A stretch of DNA of 64,000 bases, taken from contig NZ_JAUASW010000003.1 in assembly GCF_030345705.1 (NCBI RefSeq), positions 248,001 to 312,000 of the forward strand. The letters are read 5' to 3'. Shown here piece by piece: positions 26,373 through 33,661 of the stretch; position 1 is the stretch's first letter; every line of letters starts with the position of its first letter. The position numbers were made by a program, and so were the translations under genes. This DNA is from Pelomonas sp. SE-A7 (GTDB taxonomy: Bacteria > Pseudomonadota > Gammaproteobacteria > Burkholderiales > Burkholderiaceae_C). The notes beneath the pieces were generated by a model. That model saw only the letters and a list, made by a program, of their open reading frames with translations. It was not told the DNA's origin and did no database searches.

Positions 26373-29201
26373 TCAGAATTGGTACTTCAGGCCGACCTTG
26401 TAGTAGCGGCCGATCGCGCCGCTGTAGTCCATCGGGTTGTAGCTCATGGTGCCGTAGGTGAACGGATCCAGCGGCGCGATGCGGTCGGTCAGGTTCTGGA
26501 TGGAGCCGAACACCTGCAGACTCTTGTCGAACTGGTAGCGCACCGAGACGTCGAGCGTGTAGAAGCCACCGATGCGGCACTGGGCGTTCGGGCCGTCGCT
26601 GCCGTCAGCCAGCTTGGAGGCGCAGGGGTCGCCGGCGAACGCGATGTTCTTGATCGCCGAGCGGTAGTTCAGCAGGCCGCTCATGCTCAGGCTGCCGAGG
26701 TCCCAGGTACCGTTCAGGTTGATCTTGTCGCGCGGCGTGCCGATGCAGTTCGAGGTGTCGCAGTTGCCATGCGTACCGGCGTACTCGTAGGCCTTGCCCG
26801 GCGTGACCTTGCCGGTGCTGTCCTTGCTGTCGGGCTCGACACGGGTCCAGTTCAGCAGATGGGTCCAGTTGGCACCCAGGGTCAGGCGGCCCATGTCACC
26901 GAGGTTGAAGCGGTGCTTCAGGTCGATGTCAATGCCCTTGACCTCGGTGTAGCTGCTGTTGCGGTACGGTGCCTTGGAGATCAGCAGGGTGCCCGAGTTC
27001 GGCACCACCTGGCCGTTGACGACCAGGTTGTTGTCGGCGCGGATCGCGGTCGGCAGCGCGGCGGCTTCGGCATAGGGCAGCGGATTGATTTCATTGCTGC
27101 GCTTGATCTTCCAGCCGTCCACGGCCACGCTCGTGCCCATGGGCGTGTCCCACAGCAGGCCCAGGGTCATGCCCTTGGACTTCTCGGGCTGCAGGTTGGG
27201 ATCGCCCACCTTGACCGCGGCGATGCTGGCCGAGCAGTCGGCCGTCGTGCCGCCGCCGGCGGCCGGTGTGCCGTTGGGGCAACGGATCGGGTCGCGGGCC
27301 GTGGCCGTGCCGGTGCTCTGGCTGGCGGCGCCCGATTCGGCGGCGCCCGGCGCGCGGAAGCCTTCCGAGTAGGTGCCGCGCAGCGCCAGGCTCTTCATCG
27401 GCGTCCACTTGACGCCCAGCTTGGGCGTGGTCGAGTCGAACTTGTCGTACTTGTCGTAGCGGATGGCGCCCGACAGCTCCAGGCCCTTGAGCACCGGCGC
27501 CAGCAGTTCGACGTACGCGGCCTTGACCGTGCTCTCGCCCTTGGCGGCCACATAGCTGGCATTGACCAGGCCGGTCTCGGTGCCGCTCAGCGAAGGCGCA
27601 TCCAGCTTGTCGCTGCGGTACTCGGCGCCGATGGCCAGGCCCAGCGCGCCGCCTTCCAGCTGCATCAGCTCGCGCGAGGCCTTCACGTCGACCAGCTTCA
27701 GCTCGGTCGACAGGTCGGCCGTCAGCGAGGTGCGCAGCGCGTCATAGAAGTCCTTGGAGTTCTTGAAGGCCTGCGAACCGATGAAATACGGGAACCACTT
27801 GCTGGTCGGGTCGCCCAGGGCGGCCTTCAGCACGTCCATGCGGATGCTGTTGGTGTACTCCAGGGTCAGGGCAGTCTTGGAGAACATCACACCGGCATCG
27901 AAGTCCCAGCCGGCGGCCGAGCCCTTGACGCCCGCCAGCACGCGGCTGAACTTGTTGTCGGCCTTGCGCTCCTGCGGGCCCACATCGAAGGCGACGTAGC
28001 GGATCCGGGCGGCGGCACCGAACGGGTTCTGCGGATGCGTGGCGGCCATCATGATGGTGGTGCCGGCGCCCGAGCCGTAGTTGATGACGCCGCTCGGATA
28101 GGCCGCGTTGGGCGGGAACGCCACCGTCGGCGTGATCGTCGGCGGGATCATCAGGAACGAGGTCGAACGGCTGGAATAGCCGACGTCGAAATAGCCCAGC
28201 AGGTCAGCCCCCAGCTTGGCCGTTCCGCCGGCATACAGGTTGGTCGACTGGATCTCGGGCTGCATGGAGCGGAACTGGTCGTAGTGCCAGACGCAACCGC
28301 CCTTGGGATCCTGGGGCGTGCTGACCGACAGGGCCGCGCAACCCGGCAGGGCCACGTAGTCCAGCGTGGTCGGATTGCGGATCAGGCCGACCGGGCTTTC
28401 GTTGGCATTGTTGTTGCCGGTGATGTAGCCGCGGGCGAACTGGGTGTTGATGCCATAGCCCCAGGGACGCAGGTCGGCATGGCCGATGTATTCACGGCCG
28501 GCACGGTCGCTGTTCTGCAGGCGGTCGTTCTTGGACCACTCGGCGTTGAACACCAGGTTGTAGCCGTCCTTCAGCAGGTCGCCGTAGCCACCGGTCAGCG
28601 AGGCCTTGTGCTGCTTGGCATCGCCGTAGCGCGAGATGCCGGTCGACATCTGGAAGGTGTGGCCGGTGAAGTCCTTCTTCAGGATGATGTTGACCACGCC
28701 GGCGATGGCGTCGGCGCCGTACACGGACGAAGCGCCGTCCTTCAGGATTTCGATGCGCTCGACCAGCTCCATCGGGATGGTGCTGAGGTCGGTGAAGGTC
28801 TTCTGACCGTCATCGGCGCGGCCGAACGGGGCCATGCGGCGGCCGTTCAGCAGCACCAGGGTCGAGGTGGCACCCAGGCCGCGCAGCGACACGGCGGTGG
28901 AGCCGGCCGCGAAACCGTTGCCGAAGCTGGTGGGCAGCGAGCCGGCGCCGTCCACGCCCAGCGTCTGCAGGTACTCGGCCACGGTGGCCTTGCCAGCACG
29001 GGCGATGTCCTGGGCACTGATCAGCAGCACCGGGGAGGCCGATTCGGCGTCCACCCGCTTGATGTTGGAGCCGGTCACCTCGACCCGTTGCAGGGTCTGG
29101 GTTTCCTGGGCCAGGGCCGGGGCGGCGGCCACGCCGGCCAGCAGGCCGAGGGCCAGGGCCTGGCGCAGGGCGCGGCAGGTGGCGGTTTCTTTGAATTTCA
29201 T
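26373..29201 (-). CDS. TonB-dependent outer membrane receptor
   Basis: 942 residues. Signal peptide ending A-P-A-L-A-Q near 34; TonB-box-like T-L-Q-R-V-E-V-T-G-S near 38-47; plug domain with S-A-Q-D-I-A-R-A-G, G-L-G-A-T-S-T-L-V-L-L-N-G-R-R and Y-G-A-D-A-I-A-G-V-V-N-I; a beta-barrel rich in aromatic strands and a terminal V-G-L-K-Y-Q-F with the C-terminal Phe of outer membrane barrels. It imports an unknown ligand with TonB/ExbBD energy. The subfamily (V-T-G-S-N-I-K-R) takes carbohydrate, peptide or cofactor substrates in other bacteria. It lies 251 bases after the nucleotidyltransferase gene on the same strand, so a link to the modification cassette is possible but unproven. The start at 29201 follows GAGGAGAGAA. 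Confidence 0.93.
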   Translation of the reverse strand: MKFKETATCRALRQALALGLLAGVAAAPALAQETQTLQRVEVTGSNIKRVDAESASPVLLISAQDIARAGKATVAEYLQTLGVDGAGSLPTSFGNGFAAGSTAVSLRGLGATSTLVLLNGRRMAPFGRADDGQKTFTDLSTIPMELVERIEILKDGASSVYGADAIAGVVNIILKKDFTGHTFQMSTGISRYGDAKQHKASLTGGYGDLLKDGYNLVFNAEWSKNDRLQNSDRAGREYIGHADLRPWGYGINTQFARGYITGNNNANESPVGLIRNPTTLDYVALPGCAALSVSTPQDPKGGCVWHYDQFRSMQPEIQSTNLYAGGTAKLGADLLGYFDVGYSSRSTSFLMIPPTITPTVAFPPNAAYPSGVINYGSGAGTTIMMAATHPQNPFGAAARIRYVAFDVGPQERKADNKFSRVLAGVKGSAAGWDFDAGVMFSKTALTLEYTNSIRMDVLKAALGDPTSKWFPYFIGSQAFKNSKDFYDALRTSLTADLSTELKLVDVKASRELMQLEGGALGLAIGAEYRSDKLDAPSLSGTETGLVNASYVAAKGESTVKAAYVELLAPVLKGLELSGAIRYDKYDKFDSTTPKLGVKWTPMKSLALRGTYSEGFRAPGAAESGAASQSTGTATARDPIRCPNGTPAAGGGTTADCSASIAAVKVGDPNLQPEKSKGMTLGLLWDTPMGTSVAVDGWKIKRSNEINPLPYAEAAALPTAIRADNNLVVNGQVVPNSGTLLISKAPYRNSSYTEVKGIDIDLKHRFNLGDMGRLTLGANWTHLLNWTRVEPDSKDSTGKVTPGKAYEYAGTHGNCDTSNCIGTPRDKINLNGTWDLGSLSMSGLLNYRSAIKNIAFAGDPCASKLADGSDGPNAQCRIGGFYTLDVSVRYQFDKSLQVFGSIQNLTDRIAPLDPFTYGTMSYNPMDYSGAIGRYYKVGLKYQF

Positions 29202-29452
29202 CGCTGTTCTCTCCTCGGAAGCTGCGGGATGCAGCCTATGACTTGTTTCATCCCGCGACAGTTCAGCGCGCCATGGGATGGTCCAGGTGTCGCCCACTAC
29301 GGGCTAAGAGGGGGATTCTTTGGATGCCCACTGATGCGGGCATCCGTGACAACCCTGATGGAACGACAGCGTCGGGATGACTTGTTGCCGACGCGGCCAC
29401 CCCGTGCGTATGGCGGAGGTACAGGTGGTTTCAGCCCGCAAGACCGGCCGGT
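29202..29452 (-). other. Intergenic region between nucleotidyltransferase and TonB-receptor genes
   Basis: 251 non-coding bases. They hold a perfect 8-bp hairpin (GGATGCCC / GGGCATCC, loop ACTGATGC) at 29322-29345 with no T tract on either strand, so it is not a classical terminator. The receptor promoter should be here, but I could not assign -35/-10 boxes. The sequence is less GC-rich than the flanking genes. Confidence 0.4.
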
Positions 29453-30544
29453 TCAGGCGGTCTCCGCCTTCGCCTTGTCGTCGTCTGTCCAGATCCTGCG
29501 CCAGGTCTTGCGGGTCAGATGCAGGACCAGCAGGTGCAGCGGCATGCGCAGCCAATGGCCGCGCCAGTAGAGAAGCCAGCGGGCGAGTCCGGTAAGGCCG
29601 TCCTCGCAAGAGGGGTCGTCGGGACGCAGCGCCCGTTGAAACAGAGCGTCCATCAGCCCCGGCCAGGCCGGCCCAAAAGGCTCGGTGGCGGTCAGCGCCG
29701 AGCTCGGCACCTCAGTGCCCAGCAGCCGCTTCGCGTAGCGCAACGCGTAGTAAAGCGTTCGCCCCATGCCAAGCCTTTCGGCCCGCGCCTGCAGGCGCTC
29801 CCAGAACCGGGCATCGGCACCGAAGTGCGTGAGCAGTCCGTGCAGGTCGCAGAGATCGCGCAGTCCCTTGTCGAATTCACCATCCATGAACAGATGAACC
29901 GCCATGTGCAGCACCAGGTCGACGTCGGCCAGGCGGTACAGGCCGGGCCAGCCTTCGAGCGGCACGATGTCCGCCAGCAGCAGCTCGGCATCGACCGGCA
30001 CGCGCGAGGTCAGCGGCAGGATGTTGTGGTGCAGGTCGACCACGGTCTTGCGGGCGCCATGGACCAGCGGCGGGATCTCGTGCATCCATTGCCGGTAATA
30101 GCGCTGGTCGTACTCGTCAGGATTGCCGGTCTGCCAGCCGGCAACCGACAGCATGGCCTCGGCCAGCGGCAGGTTGTCGCGGTGCACCAGCAGATCGATG
30201 TCCGAGAACAGCCGCCCCCTCGCGAACGGCAGGTCCAGCAGCAGGTAGGCCGCCCCCTTCAGCACCACGACCGGTGCTTGCAGGCCGCGCAGTGCCCGGC
30301 TGATCTCGATCAGCTCCCAGCGCACCGCACGGCCCTGGGCCTGCGCCACCAGGTTCGCGTCCTCGAAATGCCCGAGCACGGGTGCCGGTGCCGCCACGTG
30401 CTGCCTTGCCTGCTCCAGCGCCAGGCTGGCCTGCAGCCGGGTCCGCCGGGCCTGGCGCAACAGCAATTCCCACTCGGCACCGGAGCGCGGCCAAGGCCCG
30501 GAGGCCTGGCTCAGCAAGGGGGTCAGGAGGTCACGCGGCGCCAT
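29453..30544 (-). CDS. Nucleotidyltransferase-family protein of the HPr-rel-A type cassette
   Basis: 363 residues. The nucleotidyltransferase core shows V-V-L-K-G near 93-97 and the metal-binding pair F-S-D-I-D-L-L-V with D115 and D117, as in the 'uncharacterised nucleotidyltransferase' family (PF14907). Related enzymes occur beside HprK-like kinases in some lasso peptide clusters, where they act on the phosphorylated peptide. Here it is the third gene after the PqqD-like and kinase genes. Its start at 30544 overlaps the kinase gene by 14 bases, implying coupling. The nucleotide and the acceptor are unknown. The C-terminus is Arg/Trp-rich (L-T-R-K-T-W-R-R-I-W). Confidence 0.82.
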   Translation of the reverse strand: MAPRDLLTPLLSQASGPWPRSGAEWELLLRQARRTRLQASLALEQARQHVAAPAPVLGHFEDANLVAQAQGRAVRWELIEISRALRGLQAPVVVLKGAAYLLLDLPFARGRLFSDIDLLVHRDNLPLAEAMLSVAGWQTGNPDEYDQRYYRQWMHEIPPLVHGARKTVVDLHHNILPLTSRVPVDAELLLADIVPLEGWPGLYRLADVDLVLHMAVHLFMDGEFDKGLRDLCDLHGLLTHFGADARFWERLQARAERLGMGRTLYYALRYAKRLLGTEVPSSALTATEPFGPAWPGLMDALFQRALRPDDPSCEDGLTGLARWLLYWRGHWLRMPLHLLVLHLTRKTWRRIWTDDDKAKAETA

Positions 30545-31463
30545 GCTCAGCCCCCCTCGCCAACAGCAGGCCGTCGAAGAACTCGACCGCATCCGGCAAT
30601 CGGCTGTAGGACAGCCGCAGGCAGTCGGCCTTCTCGATCATGTCGGCCAGGCCGTTGAAGCCGACCGCGCCGTGGACATGAAAGTTGAAGGCGTTGTCGG
30701 CCAGATGGATCAGGGCCTCGCCGGGAGGCAGGGCCGCCGTGCTCAGGGATGCTCCTGCCTGGTACTGCGGAAACACGACCCAGGCCAGGCGGGCCCGCTC
30801 CTTGGCGCGCAACACGCTGTCGCGCGGCGCACGCATATGGCCGACCGAGCCTTTCAGCGTGTCGTGGGTGACCGGGCCGAGCACGGCCTCCGGCGCGAAT
30901 GCCCGGATCACCTCGATGGAGGCATTCTTCAGACTCACGGGACGCGGCATGGGCACCAGCTCGCCCGTAGCCAGGTCGACCAGGCACAGCTCGTCCGACA
31001 GCAAGCGCCAGCCCCGGCAGACCAGGCCGGCGCAAAGCGTGCTCTTGCCTGAGCCCGGTGGCGCCGGGAACACCGCGGCCAGGCCGTCACGGGCGATCAC
31101 CGCCGCATGGATCACCAGGTAGCGCTGCAGCTGGCCCGACACGCACCAGTTCAGCCCCCATTCGAGGATGGCCAGCGACTGGCCGCCCGGCAGCGGCTTG
31201 AACGGAGGACGGCCGTCGGTGACGAACAGCGTCTGCGGGCGCCACCAGCGCCGCAGGCCACGGCCTCCCGCCACCTCGCAGTCGTAGTCGCAGAAGTCCG
31301 TGGCATCGACCACTGGGTAGTCGGCATAGAGCAGCTCGATCCCGTCCTGCACGCGCCGGAAGGGTGATCGGATTCGCACCGTCACCGGGCCCATGTCCAG
31401 CGCCAGCCCCTCGCCGTTCAGACGCTCGGCCAATTGATTGCGATCAAGCGCACCCAGTCTCAA
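30531..31463 (-). CDS. HprK-related kinase A
   Basis: 310 residues. The C-terminal kinase half resembles HPr kinase: P-loop A-P-P-G-S-G-K-S-T at 134-142, H-A-A-V-I just before it, and an L-L-S-D-E-L segment at 155-160 supplying the Walker B acid. The N-terminal 100 residues are family-specific. It is not a true HprK/P, since no ptsH-like target or PTS gene is near, and I recall the group as HprK-related kinase A. It presumably phosphorylates Ser/Thr of a peptide or protein presented by the PqqD-like partner. The start codon is TTG; TTGA overlaps the PqqD stop, the usual sign of translational coupling. Confidence 0.87.
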   Translation of the reverse strand: MRLGALDRNQLAERLNGEGLALDMGPVTVRIRSPFRRVQDGIELLYADYPVVDATDFCDYDCEVAGGRGLRRWWRPQTLFVTDGRPPFKPLPGGQSLAILEWGLNWCVSGQLQRYLVIHAAVIARDGLAAVFPAPPGSGKSTLCAGLVCRGWRLLSDELCLVDLATGELVPMPRPVSLKNASIEVIRAFAPEAVLGPVTHDTLKGSVGHMRAPRDSVLRAKERARLAWVVFPQYQAGASLSTAALPPGEALIHLADNAFNFHVHGAVGFNGLADMIEKADCLRLSYSRLPDAVEFFDGLLLARGAEHGAA

Positions 31464-31738
31464 ACCGGGACCTCGTCGACCAGCCGCAAGCCCTTCAGGA
31501 CTTCCATCACCTCAAGCACGGTGGCCTGATCCTGGGGCTCGGGTTCTTCGCCGTCCAGCAGCAGCCGGGCCAGGCGGTCCGTGTCCGCGGGCTCCGGCAG
31601 GCGGTCCAGTTCGCTGAGCACCTGGCCAACCAGCTCATCCAGCAGGTGCACCGACCCGCTCGGCGGGTGGAAAACCAGCCAGGATTCGGCCCAATGGCGG
31701 ATCTGCAACTGTCCCGCGGCCGTCGATTTCCAGGGCAT
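31460..31738 (-). CDS. PqqD-like peptide chaperone (HPr-rel-A system)
   Basis: 92 residues, the size of PqqD/RRE proteins, which bind leader peptides of ribosomal peptides and present them to modifying enzymes. The family pattern is seen: W-L-V-F-H-P-P-S-G-S-V-H-L-L-D-E-L near 18-34 and the closing helix L-E-V-M-E-V-L-K-G-L-R-L-V-D. The start M-P-W-K-S-T at 31738 is supported by AGGA ten bases upstream and by family length; the frame is open into the preceding gene but that would run through its terminator. It is coupled by TTGA overlap to the kinase gene. A substrate-recognition role towards the Cys-rich exported protein is inferred. Confidence 0.85.
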   Translation of the reverse strand: MPWKSTAAGQLQIRHWAESWLVFHPPSGSVHLLDELVGQVLSELDRLPEPADTDRLARLLLDGEEPEPQDQATVLEVMEVLKGLRLVDEVPV

Positions 31739-31759
31739 GGCGTTGAATCCTGAGCGAGC

Positions 31760-31787
31760 AAAAAAATGGCGCGCCTGAAGCGCGCCA
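31760..31787 (-). terminator. Intrinsic terminator/attenuator between substrate gene and modification genes
   Basis: On the minus strand a perfect 8-bp stem TGGCGCGC / GCGCGCCA with a TTCAG loop is followed by seven consecutive T. It begins 20 bases after the stop of the Cys-rich protein gene and ends 22 bases before the start of the PqqD-like gene, leaving no space for a promoter. The three downstream genes are therefore read by leak-through at a lower level, as in many precursor-plus-enzyme operons. Confidence 0.9.
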
Positions 31788-31806
31788 GTGCTGGGCCCGT
31801 AGCCTA

Positions 31807-32469
31807 TCAGGACGAACGGGTATTGATCGTCTGCATCAGGTTCAGGAAGCCACCGTAGCGGGAGTCCGCGGAGTTGGTGATCAGGACTTCCTTGACCTTG
31901 GTCTGACGGTCCCACAGCTTGCCCGCGCTACCGATCGACGCATAGTTGGCGGCCTTGCACAGCGGCCACCATGCACGCAGATTGGTCTCGTTCATGATGG
32001 TGTTGCTGCCGTACTTGCTGCTCTTGCAGTTCAGGTAGCTGGCGGCGAAATGCTGGATCAGCGGATCGCTGCAGTTCAGCGCGTCGTACAGCTTGTCGGC
32101 GCAGATATTGGACGGCGGCGCGCTACCGAGGCAGCTCGAGAACTTGGTGTTGCTCTTGCTGCAGCCCAGATTGGTCCAGACGGAGTTGCTGCAGTTCTTC
32201 CAGTAGGTCGGGTTGCAACCGCTGTTGTGGCTGCTGTGGTCGCCGTTGTCGACCGTCGAGCGGCTGCCGGCCGAAGCCCAGCCGGAATTGTGGTGGGCGC
32301 AAGGGAAGTTGCCTGCCATGGCGGGCTTGCTGCCCAGCGAAAGCAGGACGGGAGACACGCCAACACCGGCCTTCAGCAGACGGCGGCGCCGCGGATTGGC
32401 GACGGGCATGACGGGCTCGGACTCGCCGGACGGGCCGAGCCGGGGTTCATTGTCGTTGGGCTTGCTCAT
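31807..32469 (-). CDS. Cys-rich exported protein with Tat-like signal; candidate substrate of the kinase cassette
   Basis: 220 residues, family not recognised. A polar, acidic 26-residue lead is followed by R-R-R-R-L-L-K-A-G (27-35), a hydrophobic stretch to about 48 and a likely cleavage after A-M-A at 52: a twin-arginine-type signal with an unusually long n-region. The mature part has nine Cys (57, 85, 93, 103, 113, 123, 133, 148, 171); five of them are spaced by exactly ten residues. It is rich in Asn, Ser and Lys and poor in Leu/Arg compared with neighbours, and ends in T-R-S-S. A long acidic leader before an export signal could be the site recognised by the PqqD-like protein. Start at 32469 has AAGGGGA upstream. 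Strong gene, likely highly expressed; function unknown. Confidence 0.8.
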   Translation of the reverse strand: MSKPNDNEPRLGPSGESEPVMPVANPRRRRLLKAGVGVSPVLLSLGSKPAMAGNFPCAHHNSGWASAGSRSTVDNGDHSSHNSGCNPTYWKNCSNSVWTNLGCSKSNTKFSSCLGSAPPSNICADKLYDALNCSDPLIQHFAASYLNCKSSKYGSNTIMNETNLRAWWPLCKAANYASIGSAGKLWDRQTKVKEVLITNSADSRYGGFLNLMQTINTRSS

Positions 32470-32627
32470 CTCGATTCCCCTTGCGCAGTCGGCCATGGCA
32501 GAACAAGCCAGGCCCGCAACTGACGCCAGCAGAGTGTTTCACACAAAGCCGGCCGCGGTGCGCGCTCCCCCCTGAAACAGGTGGTCGGCCATGTGACTTC
32601 ATCCTGCGACAAGGGGGTTTTAGGGCC
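32470..32627 (-). promoter_or_regulatory. Promoter region of the Cys-rich protein gene
   Basis: 158 non-coding bases upstream of the start at 32469. They must hold the promoter of the whole cassette. Two small palindromes with the same core are present, GTGTTTCACAC (32534-32544) and CCTGAAACAGG (32571-32581); TGTTTCA and TGAAACA are complementary, so both could be half-sites of one operator. No standard -35/-10 pair could be assigned. Confidence 0.35.
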
Positions 32628-33518
32628 TCAGACCGCCCCGGACTTGAAACTGTCACAGGTCTTGATCTCGCCGGATTGCAGCCCGCGTTTGAACCAGCCC
32701 ACCCGCTGGGCGCTGCTGCCGTGGGTGAAGCTCTCGGGCACGACCGAGCGGCCGGCCTCGCGCTGCAAGGTGTCGTCGCCGATGCGGGACGCGGCGTTCA
32801 GCCCCTCCTCCAGGTCGCCCTGCTCCAGCCAGCCCTTGCCGCGCTGCGAGTGGAAGGCCCAGACGCCGGCCAGGCAGTCGGCCTGCAGTTCCAGACGCAC
32901 GCTCAGCGCGTTGTAGTCGCGCTCCGACAGCCGCTGGCGGGCCGCCTCCATCCTGGCGCTGGTGCCCAGCAGGTTCTGGATATGGTGGCCCACCTCGTGG
33001 GCGATCACATAGGCCTGGGCAAAGTCGCCAGGCGCGCCCAGGCGCTGGCTCAGCGTCTCGTTGAAGCTCAGGTCCAGGTAGACCTTGCGGTCGCCCGGGC
33101 AATAGAACGGGCCCATGGCCGACACGCCCTGCCCACAGGCCGTGGCCTCGCGGCCGCTGTAGAGGACCAGCGTCGGCGGCTCGTAGCGGCGCTGGGCCCG
33201 TTCGAAATAGGCGCCCCAGACATCCTCGGTATCGGCCAGCACCACCTTGGCGAAGCGGGTGGCAGGGTCATTGGCGGTCTCGCCCGCCGGTTGCCGAACT
33301 GCCGGTGCCTGGGCCAGGCCGCCGCCACCATCCATCGCCCCCAGCAAGCTCATGGGGTTGACCCCCAGGAACCAGGACAGCAGCAGCACGACGACGATGC
33401 CGCCCACACCCAGGCCACGCCCGCCTAGGGCCCCGAGGCCGGGCAGGCCGCCCCCACCACCACCGTTACCGCGGTGGTCCTCGACGTTCTCGCTCTCGCG
33501 CTGGCCTTCCCACTTCAT
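32628..33518 (-). CDS. YpfJ/KPN_02809-family neutral zinc metallopeptidase
   Basis: 296 residues. A Gly-rich N-terminal region and one membrane helix (about 36-52) anchor a periplasmic peptidase domain with the zincin motif H-E-V-G-H-H at 174-179 and the third-ligand region E-L-Q-A-D-C-L-A-G near 206-214. Two further Cys pairs may form disulfides. The family is widespread and poorly characterised. Its position directly upstream of, and on the same strand as, the Cys-rich exported protein is notable, but 158 bases separate them, so joint function is speculation. The start at 33518 fits the family N-terminus M-K-W-E-G-Q-R-E-S-E-N-V-E-D. Confidence 0.92.
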   Translation of the reverse strand: MKWEGQRESENVEDHRGNGGGGGGLPGLGALGGRGLGVGGIVVVLLLSWFLGVNPMSLLGAMDGGGGLAQAPAVRQPAGETANDPATRFAKVVLADTEDVWGAYFERAQRRYEPPTLVLYSGREATACGQGVSAMGPFYCPGDRKVYLDLSFNETLSQRLGAPGDFAQAYVIAHEVGHHIQNLLGTSARMEAARQRLSERDYNALSVRLELQADCLAGVWAFHSQRGKGWLEQGDLEEGLNAASRIGDDTLQREAGRSVVPESFTHGSSAQRVGWFKRGLQSGEIKTCDSFKSGAV

Positions 33519-33661
33519 GCTGAGCTGCTCCTGATGCTGCTGGCGGCCCATCGTAGCGGGATGCGTCCTGTCCGGGCCATCCCGCAATCCGTCGACCCGG
33601 CGCTTGGCCCGACCGGGCACCGGGCGCACACTGCGCGGCACTCGAAATCAGGAGCCCCGCC

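Noticed and set aside
29322..29345. Terminator after the nucleotidyltransferase gene
   Set aside because: The 8-bp stem is perfect but is followed on the minus strand by AAAGAATCCCC, not a T run; kept only as a hairpin within the intergenic region.
25812..29570. A 1252-codon plus-strand open frame opposite the TonB receptor
   Set aside because: It lies antisense to a receptor with signal peptide, plug and terminal Phe. Composition is typical of an antisense shadow.
29453..32469. A lasso peptide gene cluster
   Set aside because: Kinase, nucleotidyltransferase and PqqD-like genes recall paeninodin-type clusters, but no asparagine-synthetase-like cyclase, transglutaminase-like protease or short precursor is present in the window.
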